Shown: positions 1-5,778 of the stretch, in pieces
Numbering within the stretch: the first letter of the stretch is position 1
Layout of the letters: the number at the start of each line of letters is the position of its first letter
Source: Lawsonibacter sp.
GTDB taxonomy: Bacteria; Bacillota; Clostridia; Oscillospirales; Oscillospiraceae
DNA: 15,195 nucleotides
Reading direction: 5' to 3'
NCBI GenBank assembly: GCA_022798855.1
Contig: JAAWNI010000021.1
Coordinates: 1 to 15,195 of the forward strand
Program-made: the position numbers and the translations under genes
The notes under the pieces: generated by a model
What the model saw: the letters and a program-made list of their open reading frames with translations, nothing else
What the model was told of the DNA's origin: nothing
Databases searched by the model: none

Positions 1-185
1 ACAATCTCAAACGACCGTCTGGACGGGCCTTTTGCCGCCTTGCGGCGTTAAAAAATCTTGAAATCCACAAAGGATTCCTGTGATTTTTTGCCTTGCAGGA
101 CGACAAAATTCCTCGTCCATCCGGCATTTTTGCTTATGAATACAGGTTCTAATGATTCCATTCCCCCTGTTTGGGGTATGTCTGT

Positions 186-253
186 GGGGCGGAACGGCCC
201 GGCGTCTATTGAGCGGAAGGGCGCCCCAAGACCGCCGCGCCCTGCGGACGGTC
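186..253 (+). promoter_or_regulatory. Possible structured leader (two adjacent hairpins) before the DUF975 gene
   Basis: The first 284 bases hold no convincing gene. Directly upstream of the first gene, GGGGCG (186-191) can pair with CGCCCC (222-227). Three bases later GACCG-CCGC (230-238) pairs with GCGG-A-CGGTC (244-253) around a 5-nt loop, with one bulged A. The second stem ends about 20 nt before the ribosome binding site. No U-tract follows, so it is not a simple terminator. No known riboswitch is recognised, and I found no well-matched promoter in 1-180. Seen: the pairing. Inferred: that it forms in RNA and matters. Confidence 0.3.
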
Positions 254-284
254 CATTCAAATTAAGCAGATCGGAGATATTTTC

Positions 285-1175
285 ATGGAAATTGACCGCG
301 GAGAACTGAAATTCCAAGCCAGGGAGCGCATGGCCCTCACCGACCCCAAATTCTGGGTGGTGGCCCTGGCCTACCTTGCCATGACCACCGGCGTGTCCTG
401 GGTCATCAGCCTGATCCCCCTCCCAGCTGGCGACGCCTCGATCATCGGGTCCTTCTTCCAGCTGCTGCTCCAGCTGTACACCACCGTGGTGGGCTTTGGC
501 CTGTGCCTGTGGTCCCTGTGGACCTACCGCCAGTTGGACCCGGGCCTTAACTCCCTGATGCAGGGATTCTCGGTGGCCGGACGGGTGGTCCTGATGGAGC
601 TGGGGATTTTCGTCCGGGTCCTGGGGTGGTACTTCCTCATTGTCATGGCCATGACCATCCCCTTCGCCGCCATGATTCTGTCCCAGACCTACTACCTGAT
701 AGGCTTCGCCGGTACTCTGCTGCTTGCCACCGTTCTGGTCGTCTCCCTGATTGCCCTCGCCCTGCGCTACGCCATGGCCCCCTACCTGCTGGCCGACCGC
801 CCGGACGACGGCCCCACCGCCCCCATCTACCGCAGCGCCGCCCTCATGCGGGGCTGGAAAATGGAGCTTTTCAAGCTGGAGTTCTCTTTCATCGGCTACG
901 ACCTGATCAACTTCCTTCTGTCGTCCCTTGTGCTGCTCGCCCTCGTTGGCCAGGCCGGGCTGCTGAACGACGTCAATATCCTGGACCCGCTGTGGTGGAC
1001 CCAGGTACTCAGCGTCATCTACTCCGCGCCGGCGGTCATCCTCAGCACGCTGGCCACCGTGCCCATCAACCTCCGGCTGATCCCTTACCGGTCGGTGGCC
1101 CGGGCCGGGTTCTACGATGCCCGGATGATGGCCGCTTCCAACGGCATAAACCGGCCTGAAATGCCGCCGCTGTAA
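285..1175 (+). CDS. DUF975 family integral membrane protein
   Basis: A 296-aa polytopic membrane protein of the DUF975 family, which is common in Firmicutes and has no established biochemical role. Hydrophobic segments lie at about residues 22-44, 54-80, 102-132, 136-160, 204-222 and 240-262. The family hallmark is a charged stretch followed by an SFIG motif; here K-L-E-F-S-F-I-G-Y occurs at 197-205. It is preceded by the usual R-Y-A-M-A-P-Y-L-L segment (161-169) and the region where members of the family carry 'S..LM.G.K...F' (S184 to F196). The start is supported by GGAG 8 nt upstream of ATG. The NUDIX gene starts 13 nt after its stop, so the two are probably co-transcribed. The leader upstream can fold (186-253). 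Family assignment is fairly sure; function is unknown. Confidence 0.8.
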   Translation: MEIDRGELKFQARERMALTDPKFWVVALAYLAMTTGVSWVISLIPLPAGDASIIGSFFQLLLQLYTTVVGFGLCLWSLWTYRQLDPGLNSLMQGFSVAGRVVLMELGIFVRVLGWYFLIVMAMTIPFAAMILSQTYYLIGFAGTLLLATVLVVSLIALALRYAMAPYLLADRPDDGPTAPIYRSAALMRGWKMELFKLEFSFIGYDLINFLLSSLVLLALVGQAGLLNDVNILDPLWWTQVLSVIYSAPAVILSTLATVPINLRLIPYRSVARAGFYDARMMAASNGINRPEMPPL

Positions 1176-1188
1176 GGAGGGAAGCCCT

Positions 1189-1809
1189 ATGGAACAGAGG
1201 CCCCAGTGGCTGAAATGGGCTGTGGAGCTCCAGGCCCTGGCCCAGGCCGGGCTGTACTACGGCCATGACAAATACGATTTCGAGCGCTATGAGCGTGTCC
1301 GGGAGATCGCCGCCGAGATGGCGGCCGAGCGGACAGACCTCCCCCTCGAGAAGGTAAAGGAGCTGTTCTGCAACGAAACCGGCTACCAGACCCCCAAGCT
1401 GGACACCAGAGCCGCCATTTTCCAGGGGGAGAAAATCCTTCTCGTCCAGGAAAACGACCTGCGCTGGTCCCTGCCCGGGGGCTGGGCCGACGTGGACATC
1501 TCCGTGGGAGAAAACACCGTCAAGGAGGTGCGGGAGGAGGCGGGCCTGGAGGCCGCCACCCGCCTGGTCATCGCCATTCAGGACCGGAACAAGCACAACC
1601 TCCCCCTCTCCGCTTTCGGCATCTGCAAAATTTTTGTCCTGTGCGACCTGATAGGCGGCTCCTTCCAGCCCAATCTGGAGACGGTGGACAGTGGATACTT
1701 TTCCTTGGACGAGCTGCCCCCACTGTCCACGGAAAAGGTCACCGAGGACCAGATCAGGATGTGTTTTGACGCTTATCACGCGGACCACTGGACCACTCTA
1801 TTGGATTAG
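1189..1809 (+). CDS. NUDIX hydrolase with N-terminal helical NUDIX_N domain
   Basis: A 206-aa cytoplasmic enzyme predicted to hydrolyse a nucleoside diphosphate linked to another group (X). Residues 4-62 form the helical N-terminal domain found in the NUDIX_N class (W-L-K-W...Q-A-L-A-Q-A-G-L-Y-Y then Y-D-x-E-R-Y). The catalytic domain runs from about 72 to 200. The NUDIX box is at 98-120: G98, K112-E113, R115-E116-E117, G119-L120. The metal-binding glutamates E113, E116 and E117 are intact. The box departs from consensus at the first Glu (Ile104) and at the Arg (Lys112); I believe both changes are normal for this subclass. The subclass includes Bacillus enzymes acting on ADP-ribose- or CDP-choline-like substrates, but the substrate here cannot be read from sequence. 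GGAGG lies at 1176-1180, right after the upstream stop. No clear terminator follows. Confidence 0.88.
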   Translation: MEQRPQWLKWAVELQALAQAGLYYGHDKYDFERYERVREIAAEMAAERTDLPLEKVKELFCNETGYQTPKLDTRAAIFQGEKILLVQENDLRWSLPGGWADVDISVGENTVKEVREEAGLEAATRLVIAIQDRNKHNLPLSAFGICKIFVLCDLIGGSFQPNLETVDSGYFSLDELPPLSTEKVTEDQIRMCFDAYHADHWTTLLD

Positions 1810-1894
1810 GGCTTGTTTGAAGCATATCAAATACGCCCAAGCGGCAAATTTCCATTTTTCAAACGGCGCCTAAGGAATAATATGCAAATTCTTT

Positions 1895-1908
1895 AGAACG
1901 TTCGTTTG
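1895..1908. promoter_or_regulatory. LexA (SOS) box over the lexA promoter
   Basis: GAAC-GTTC-GTTT (1896-1907) fits the Gram-positive LexA/DinR box GAAC-N4-GTTY, the form used by Clostridia. Its last two bases are the first two of the -35 hexamer TTGACA, so bound LexA would exclude RNA polymerase. This is the expected autoregulatory arrangement and is the only convincing SOS box I noticed in the window. Confidence 0.82.
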
Positions 1909-1934
1909 ACAATGGGAAAATTTTGTGCTATACT
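1906..1934 (+). promoter_or_regulatory. sigma-A promoter of lexA
   Basis: TTGACA (1906-1911), a 17-bp spacer, then TATACT (1929-1934): a near-consensus vegetative promoter. Transcription should start near 1941, giving a leader of about 45 nt. The ribosome binding site AAAGGAG is at 1973-1979 before ATG 1986. Confidence 0.88.
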
Positions 1935-1985
1935 TAATCCAGACAGAAATATCGACCGCAAATCATTTGCTGAAAGGAGCCTCTT

Positions 1986-2603
1986 ATGGCAAACCTGACT
2001 CGTAAACAGCAGCAGATTTATGATTACATTCTGGCCTTCACCAGTGAAAACGGCTACCCCCCCTCCGTGCGGGAGATCGCGGCCGCTGTCGGCCTGAAAT
2101 CCCCCTCCACCGTCCACTTCCACATGAAGGGGCTGGAGGAAGCCGGCATGATCGTCAAGGCGGAGGGCAAAACCAGGGCCATCTCCCTGCCCCACGCCGC
2201 CATCGGCCCGGTGGCCGAGGAGGAGGACCCCCATCTCAACCAGGTGCCCATCGTGGGCAGCGTGGCCGCCGGCTCCCCCATCCTGGCCCAGGAGTGCATT
2301 GAGGATTACCTCACCTTCGACACCCAGGGCATGTCCGGCGAACACTTCGCCCTGCGGGTGCGGGGCGAGTCCATGCTGGGCGCCGGAATCCTCCCCGGCG
2401 ATCTGGTGGTGGTCCACCGCCAGCAGGAGGCCTACAGCGGCGAGATCGTGGTGGCCCTCTTCGAGGACGAAGCCACCGTGAAAACCTACCGCGTCAAGGA
2501 CGGCCGCGTCTGGCTGATGCCCGAAAATCCGGAGTACCAGCCCATCGACGGCACCTATGCCGAGATTATCGGCAAGGTAGCGGCTGTGGTGCGGCGGTAC
2601 TGA
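1986..2603 (+). CDS. lexA: LexA repressor (SOS regulator, self-cleaving)
   Basis: A 205-aa transcriptional repressor of the SOS response. Residues 1-65 are the winged helix-turn-helix DNA-binding domain, starting L-T-R-K-Q-Q-Q-I-Y-D-Y-I and containing P-P-S-V-R-E-I-A (25-32) and S-P-S-T-V-H-F-H (39-46). The C-terminal S24-type peptidase domain begins near 85. The RecA-stimulated cleavage site is Ala95-Gly96. The catalytic dyad is Ser129 (in G-E-S-M) and Lys166 (in A-T-V-K). Length is normal for LexA. The gene stands alone, with its own promoter, an overlapping LexA box and a terminator, so it should be autoregulated and de-repressed after DNA damage. Confidence 0.97.
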   Translation: MANLTRKQQQIYDYILAFTSENGYPPSVREIAAAVGLKSPSTVHFHMKGLEEAGMIVKAEGKTRAISLPHAAIGPVAEEEDPHLNQVPIVGSVAAGSPILAQECIEDYLTFDTQGMSGEHFALRVRGESMLGAGILPGDLVVVHRQQEAYSGEIVVALFEDEATVKTYRVKDGRVWLMPENPEYQPIDGTYAEIIGKVAAVVRRY

Positions 2604-2615
2604 ACACAACGTTTA

Positions 2616-2655
2616 AAGCCCGCTCCATGTTTCCAGGGAGCGGGCTTCTTTTCAT
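2616..2655 (+). terminator. Rho-independent terminator of lexA
   Basis: AAGCCCGCTCC (2616-2626) pairs perfectly with GGAGCGGGCTT (2637-2647) around a 10-nt loop, followed by CTTTTCATTTT. It starts 13 bases after the lexA stop. The convergent XRE gene ends at 2667, so the same stem could also stop its transcript, although the tail on that side (TTTAAACG) is poorer. Confidence 0.9.
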
Positions 2656-2666
2656 TTTCAGTGCTT

Positions 2667-2885
2667 TCACCGGTTGACCTCCCGCCTGTCGGTCCGGCCC
2701 ATGAGCCAGTCCACAGAGACATCATAATAATCCGCAATTTTCAGCAGGGTATCATAGTGCGTTTTTGCGCCATCAGACTCCAGGCGGTTGTATGTCCTCA
2801 GCGGCATGTCTAAAGCCCTAGCTGTACTCTCTTGGGTCAAACACTTCTCCTCACGGAGAATTTTCAGTCTTTCGTTAAAAATCAT
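2667..2885 (-). CDS. Small XRE-family helix-turn-helix repressor
   Basis: A 72-aa protein that is almost entirely one cro/C1-type HTH domain. The motif runs from L7-K8-I9-L10-R11 through L17-T18-Q19-E20, with R36-T37-Y38-N39-R40-L41-E42 in the recognition-helix region. It ends with the frequent tail Y-D-V-S-V-D-W-L-M-G-R-T (58-69), typical of phage-like and mobile-element regulators. A TTG start 18 nt upstream is possible, but ATG at 2885 has AAGAGGT just before it and begins the conserved fold. It is divergent from the 59-aa gene. The shared region holds a consensus promoter and a 31-bp dyad, so it probably represses that gene and perhaps itself. The gene is visibly less GC-rich than its neighbours, which hints at transfer. 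Confidence 0.88.
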   Translation of the reverse strand: MIFNERLKILREEKCLTQESTARALDMPLRTYNRLESDGAKTHYDTLLKIADYYDVSVDWLMGRTDRREVNR

Positions 2886-2896
2886 ATATATACCTC

Positions 2897-2925
2897 TTGA
2901 CAAGCAATTATTTGCGCATTATAAT
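2897..2925 (+). promoter_or_regulatory. Fully consensus sigma-A promoter for the 59-aa gene
   Basis: TTGACA (2897-2902), exactly 17 bp, TATAAT (2920-2925): a 12/12 match to the vegetative consensus on the plus strand. The -35 overlaps the ribosome binding site of the divergent XRE gene. The -10 lies in the left arm of the inverted repeat at 2921-2951. A promoter this strong is usually held by a repressor. Confidence 0.9.
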
Positions 2926-2951
2926 ATAAGGCAACTAGTGGCTTATATTAT
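2921..2951. promoter_or_regulatory. 31-bp inverted repeat, likely operator of the XRE repressor
   Basis: ATAATATAAG (2921-2930) and CTTATATTAT (2942-2951) are perfect 10-bp inverted arms around an 11-nt centre that contains the palindrome ACTAGT. The left arm includes most of the -10 box, and the right arm extends past the predicted start of transcription. Because the left arm lies upstream of the +1, the repeat cannot fully form in the mRNA, so a DNA operator is more likely than an RNA hairpin. Binding by the adjacent XRE protein is inference. Confidence 0.65.
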
Positions 2952-2969
2952 CTCCCGGAGGAAATTAAA

Positions 2970-3149
2970 ATGGAAATCGAAATCCCCCTGATTGTAAAAC
3001 TTCTCTATTTTGGCTCGGTCACCGGGCCTGACCCCAGATTGTGGCCCGATGAAATGAAAGACGACCCTGTTGCGGCCCACGGCCTCTGGTCCTTCTATAG
3101 CGGACTGCGGATGGGGCTCCAGTTGGGCGCCGCCTGTCTGCGGGACTAA
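2970..3149 (+). CDS. Small uncharacterised 59-aa protein, partner of the XRE gene
   Basis: ATG at 2970 follows CGGAGG at 2956-2961 (8-nt spacing), behind a fully consensus promoter, and opens a 60-codon frame ending TAA 3147-3149. The protein starts M-E-I-E-I-P-L-I-V-K-L-L-Y-F-G. It has a D/P-rich middle (D21 to P33) and an amphipathic C-terminal segment with F-Y-S-G-L-R-M-G-L-Q-L-G (42-53). There is no signal peptide and no clear membrane span. The L-Y-F-G opening and F..G.R.G.QL tail recall short Clostridia proteins of the DUF6809 type, but this is a weak memory match and not an assignment. Its stop codon overlaps that of convergent phoH (shared bases 3147-3148), with no terminator, so its transcript would run antisense into phoH. 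It could be a toxin, antirepressor or accessory peptide; the function is unknown. Confidence 0.72.
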   Translation: MEIEIPLIVKLLYFGSVTGPDPRLWPDEMKDDPVAAHGLWSFYSGLRMGLQLGAACLRD

Positions 3150-4123
3150 CGCTTGTCCTTTTTGTTCCGCCGGTCCTCGTCCACCTCATAAGCCTTGATG
3201 ATTTTCTGCACCAGGGCATGGCGGACCACGTCGGACTCATTCAGGCGGAGGATGGCGATATCCTCCACCCCTTTCAGCACCCGCATAGCTTCCCGCAGGC
3301 CAGACACCTTATCGGTGGGCAGGTCGATCTGGGTGATATCGCCGGTAATGACGATTTTGGACCCGAAGCCCAGGCGGGTGAGGAACATTTTCATCTGCTC
3401 CCGGCTGGTGTTCTGGGCCTCGTCCAGGATGATAAAGGAGTCGTCCAGGGTGCGGCCCCGCATGTAGGCCAGGGGGGCCACCTCGATGTTGCCCCGCTCC
3501 AGGTATTTCTGATAGGTTTCCGGGCCCAGCATCTCAAACAGGGCGTCGTACAGCGGCCGCAGGTAGGGGTCCACCTTGGACTGCAGGTCGCCGGGGAGGA
3601 AGCCCAGCCGCTCCCCCGCTTCCACCGCCGGGCGGGTGAGGATGATCCGGTTGACCTCCTTGGCCCGGAAGGCGGCCACGGCGGCGGCCACGGCCAGATA
3701 GGTCTTGCCGGTGCCGGCGGGGCCGATGCCCAGGGTGACCACGTTGTTCTTGATGGCTTCCACATACTTTTTCTGGCCCAGAGTCTTGGCCTTGATGGGC
3801 TTGCCCTTGGCGGTGACGCAGATCACATCCCCCGCCAGCTGGACAATCTGGCTCTCCTTGCCCTCCCTGACCAGCTGGACGATATAGCGCACATTCTGCT
3901 CGTTGATGGCTTCCCCCTTGGACGCCAGCCTCATCAGGTTCTCAATGGCCTTGACGGCGTACATCACCCCCTCCGGGTTCTCCCCCGCCACCTTGAGCAT
4001 GGAGTCCCGGCTCACCACCGCAACCTCCATTTCATGTTCAATGATACGGATATTCTCGTCGAAGGAGCCGAATACATCGATTGTCTCCTCCAGGCGCTCT
4101 AAACTGATGGTCTGTTCTGTCAT
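3146..4123 (-). CDS. phoH: PhoH family P-loop ATPase
   Basis: A 325-aa cytoplasmic PhoH-family NTPase, thought from family knowledge to act in RNA metabolism or ribosome maturation together with YbeY. An N-terminal region (about 1-110) precedes the ATPase domain. Walker A is G134-P-A-G-T-G-K-T141 and Walker B is I231-I-L-D-E-A-Q-N-T239. The downstream R-P-A-V-E-A-G-E-R-L-G-F-L-P-G (164-178) and T260-G-D-I-T-Q motifs are also typical. The start has AAGGAG 11 nt upstream, slightly distant. It is the third gene of yqfC-yqfD-phoH, the usual Firmicutes order, but the genes that normally follow (yqfF, ybeY) are absent. It abuts the convergent 59-aa gene, with overlapping stop codons. Confidence 0.96.
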   Translation of the reverse strand: MTEQTISLERLEETIDVFGSFDENIRIIEHEMEVAVVSRDSMLKVAGENPEGVMYAVKAIENLMRLASKGEAINEQNVRYIVQLVREGKESQIVQLAGDVICVTAKGKPIKAKTLGQKKYVEAIKNNVVTLGIGPAGTGKTYLAVAAAVAAFRAKEVNRIILTRPAVEAGERLGFLPGDLQSKVDPYLRPLYDALFEMLGPETYQKYLERGNIEVAPLAYMRGRTLDDSFIILDEAQNTSREQMKMFLTRLGFGSKIVITGDITQIDLPTDKVSGLREAMRVLKGVEDIAILRLNESDVVRHALVQKIIKAYEVDEDRRNKKDKR

Positions 4124-4159
4124 AGGTAAATGATCTCCTTGATTTGGTCAAAATCTTCT

Positions 4160-4187
4160 GTAGGGACGCTTCATAATGCGTTCCTAC
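4160..4187. repeat. Short palindromic repeat unit (GTAGGG family) overlapping the yqfD stop
   Basis: GTAGGGACGC (4160-4169) pairs with GCGTTCCTAC (4178-4187): ten pairs, one of them G-T, around an 8-nt loop. The ends GTAGG/CCTAC match the units at 12715-12834 and 13881-13954, so it belongs to the same dispersed palindrome family. On the minus strand its first bases, GTAG, provide the TAG stop codon of yqfD. Confidence 0.7.
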
Positions 4188-5398
4188 GGCGCAGCCGCTC
4201 TTTCCCCGGGCTGCTCCTCACCGATCTCCTCCAGGCACTGGGCGGTCAGGGCGACCTCCAGCTGTCCGCCGGCAATCCGGGCGGTGAACTGGGTGGACTC
4301 CACCTCCCCGTCCCCGCCCACGGCCGCTTTCAGCCGCTTGAGAAGCTGTTCCTCCAGCAGAGCCTGCGCCGCGCCGCGGTCCACCTCAACGGTCTGGAGC
4401 TGGTATTCCCGGAACGTCTCGCAGGTCAAACTCAGAGGAAGCCGCTCCCCCCCGGGCAGCGCCGCCTGGCGCACTGATGTTATTTTATCATACATTGGCC
4501 AGGAAATGCTAGTGTTTCCAAAAATTTTGACACGCCTTCCAAAAATATTTACCGACCAGACATTTTTTTCCGCCCCGGTGTAGTCCTTCACGCCGGCTTC
4601 CACCGGAATCACCGCAGTGAGAAAACGCCAGGTCCTGGCCCACACCCGACCCCGGGCGTGGGTCTGGTAGTATCTGTTGGGCATGTCGCTGTACTTGGGC
4701 GGCTCCATGGTCACGGTGCCCGAGATCAGTATGTCCCCCTTGGCCACCACGTCCCCCTCCTGGACCACCGCGTCCCCCTGCTCCGGCTCCACGTGGGTGA
4801 CCACCCCGTCGGCCTGCGCGACAATGTGGAAGTAGCCCGACTCGTCAACCCGCTCCGGCGTTTTGACCGCCTCCCGGACGACCACCTCCAGCCGGGTGCC
4901 CTGGAGGTTCAAGGCCATCCAGGACAGGTCCTCCAGCTCCGAAAGGGCCTCCTGGGCCAGCTGCTTGCAGTCCAACGAGGGGCCGTACACCCCGGGCCGC
5001 ACTCCCAGCTGCCGCAGCTGGCTGAGAATCACGGCGGAGGGAACCTCCTGGTTGCCCGACACCCGGATGGTCAGCACGAACCTGGAGAGGAAGCCCACCG
5101 CGCACAGGGCGAAGAGCAGGCCCAACAGGAAGGTGTACCGGGTGCGGAAGCGGAGGAGGAAGTCGGGCAGTCCCCTGCTGGACTCCCGCTCCACCACGCA
5201 GCCCGCCCGGCCGGCCAGCTCCTCCAGCAGGCCTATGGTGCGCCGCCGGGTGGTGAAGCGGACGGTGTGCTCATCCAGCCACTCCATGCCCCAGAAGTCG
5301 ACCCCCTCCTGGGCGCACAGGTTGACCAGCCGCTCGGGGAAGGGGCCCGTCAGCCTGAGCACCACCATCCCCCGGAGATAATTCATCAGCTTTCTCAT
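4184..5398 (-). CDS. yqfD: Sporulation protein YqfD
   Basis: A 404-aa YqfD family protein. In Bacillus subtilis the gene belongs to the sigma-E regulon and its product is needed for efficient sporulation. Residues 1-85 form a cytoplasmic domain (R-G-M-V-V-L-R-L-T-G-P-F-P-E-R-L, 9-24). One transmembrane helix spans about 88-108. The long remainder is exported and includes the conserved V-S-G-N (113-116) and a biotinyl/lipoyl-like stretch around A-Q-A-D-G-V-V-T-H-V-E-P-E-Q-G-D (194-209). It starts 8 nt after yqfC ends, with GGGGGAG very close to the ATG; Met5 is a possible alternative start. The stop codon comes from a palindromic repeat unit, so the extreme C-terminus (E-R-A-A-A-P) may have been set by that insertion. 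It indicates an endospore former. Confidence 0.94.
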   Translation of the reverse strand: MRKLMNYLRGMVVLRLTGPFPERLVNLCAQEGVDFWGMEWLDEHTVRFTTRRRTIGLLEELAGRAGCVVERESSRGLPDFLLRFRTRYTFLLGLLFALCAVGFLSRFVLTIRVSGNQEVPSAVILSQLRQLGVRPGVYGPSLDCKQLAQEALSELEDLSWMALNLQGTRLEVVVREAVKTPERVDESGYFHIVAQADGVVTHVEPEQGDAVVQEGDVVAKGDILISGTVTMEPPKYSDMPNRYYQTHARGRVWARTWRFLTAVIPVEAGVKDYTGAEKNVWSVNIFGRRVKIFGNTSISWPMYDKITSVRQAALPGGERLPLSLTCETFREYQLQTVEVDRGAAQALLEEQLLKRLKAAVGGDGEVESTQFTARIAGGQLEVALTAQCLEEIGEEQPGERAAAP

Positions 5399-5406
5399 AA
5401 CTCCCC

Positions 5407-5682
5407 CTATGCCAGCGTGATCTGGGAAATCTTCCCCGTAATCAGCAGCTCCATCCCCGTCATGGCCCGCAGCTCCAGCTCCCGGCCGGTGACCTTGATG
5501 AGAAATACCCCGCCGCTGATGTGGATCTCCTCCCGGCCGTAGGCTAAAATGCCCTTGTGGTTCTCCACCCGCAGCTCGCCGTCCCCCACCAGCTCCAGCT
5601 TGGGCAGCCCCAACAGGGCGTCGGCGGGCAGGTCGAAGACCTCCGCCGTCCGTTCCAAAAATCCATACCGCCGGGGTTTCAT
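5407..5682 (-). CDS. yqfC: Sporulation protein YqfC
   Basis: A 91-aa YqfC/YabP-type sporulation protein, encoded as usual immediately before yqfD. Recognisable family features are L-P-A-D-A-L-L-G-L-P-K-L (18-29), V-E-N-H-K-G-I (39-45) and the C-terminal I-T-G-K-I-S-Q-I (80-87). I chose ATG at 5682 rather than GTG at 5691 because GAGGTG (5694-5689) is spaced 6 nt from the ATG, and the protein then starts M-K-P-R-R, as expected. In Bacillus the gene is expressed from a sigma-E promoter in the mother cell. A candidate for such a promoter lies upstream at 5777-5751, with a strong hairpin between promoter and start codon. Confidence 0.93.
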   Translation of the reverse strand: MKPRRYGFLERTAEVFDLPADALLGLPKLELVGDGELRVENHKGILAYGREEIHISGGVFLIKVTGRELELRAMTGMELLITGKISQITLA

Positions 5683-5694
5683 AAAAATCACCTC

Positions 5695-5734
5695 AAAAAC
5701 AGACCTCGCAGCCCCGCCTTTTGGCGGGGCTGCG
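5695..5734 (-). terminator. Strong hairpin between the DUF2975 operon and yqfC (probable terminator)
   Basis: CGCAGCCCCGCC and GGCGGGGCTGCG (5707-5718 / 5723-5734) form a perfect 12-bp stem with a 4-nt loop. On the minus strand a run of five T follows, but only after 7 intervening bases (5699-5695). It ends the operon whose last gene stops at 5779. If the promoter at 5777-5751 is real, the hairpin also lies in the yqfC leader. Confidence 0.65.
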
Positions 5735-5750
5735 GCGTATTCGCCTATTC

Positions 5751-5777
5751 ATTATATGAGGGGGCGGGGCGGGTTAT
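5751..5777 (-). promoter_or_regulatory. Candidate sigma-E (sporulation) promoter for yqfC-yqfD-phoH
   Basis: On the minus strand, ATA (5777-5775), 16 bases, then CATATAAT (5758-5751) resembles the sigma-E pattern ATA-N16-CATACAAT with one mismatch in the -10. No TTGACA-like -35 is at the right distance, so a sigma-A promoter is less likely. The position and the sigma-E regulation known for Bacillus yqfC support it, but the motif is short. Confidence 0.45.
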
Positions 5778-5778
5778 T

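Noticed and set aside
98..119. GACGA...TCGTC inverted repeat in the upstream region as an operator
   Set aside because: Five-base arms are expected by chance and no promoter is positioned next to it.
230..253. Hairpin 230-253 as a terminator
   Set aside because: The sequence after the stem has no run of T.
1066..1788. Minus-strand frame opposite the NUDIX gene
   Set aside because: Overlaps two well-supported plus-strand genes and has no start signal.
1815..1864. GTTTGAA (1815-1821) / TTCAAAC (1858-1864) inverted repeat as a terminator for the NUDIX gene
   Set aside because: Only 7 AT-rich pairs over a 36-nt loop and no T-run afterwards; too weak to call.
2901..2903. TTG start for the XRE gene
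   Set aside because: It lies within the ribosome binding site region of the better ATG at 2885 and would add six residues outside the fold.
3218..4102. Plus-strand frame opposite phoH
   Set aside because: Antisense shadow: low-complexity H/G/L/Q composition, no ribosome binding site, while the minus strand has intact Walker motifs.
4658..5542. Plus-strand frame opposite yqfD/yqfC
   Set aside because: Antisense shadow of two recognised sporulation genes.
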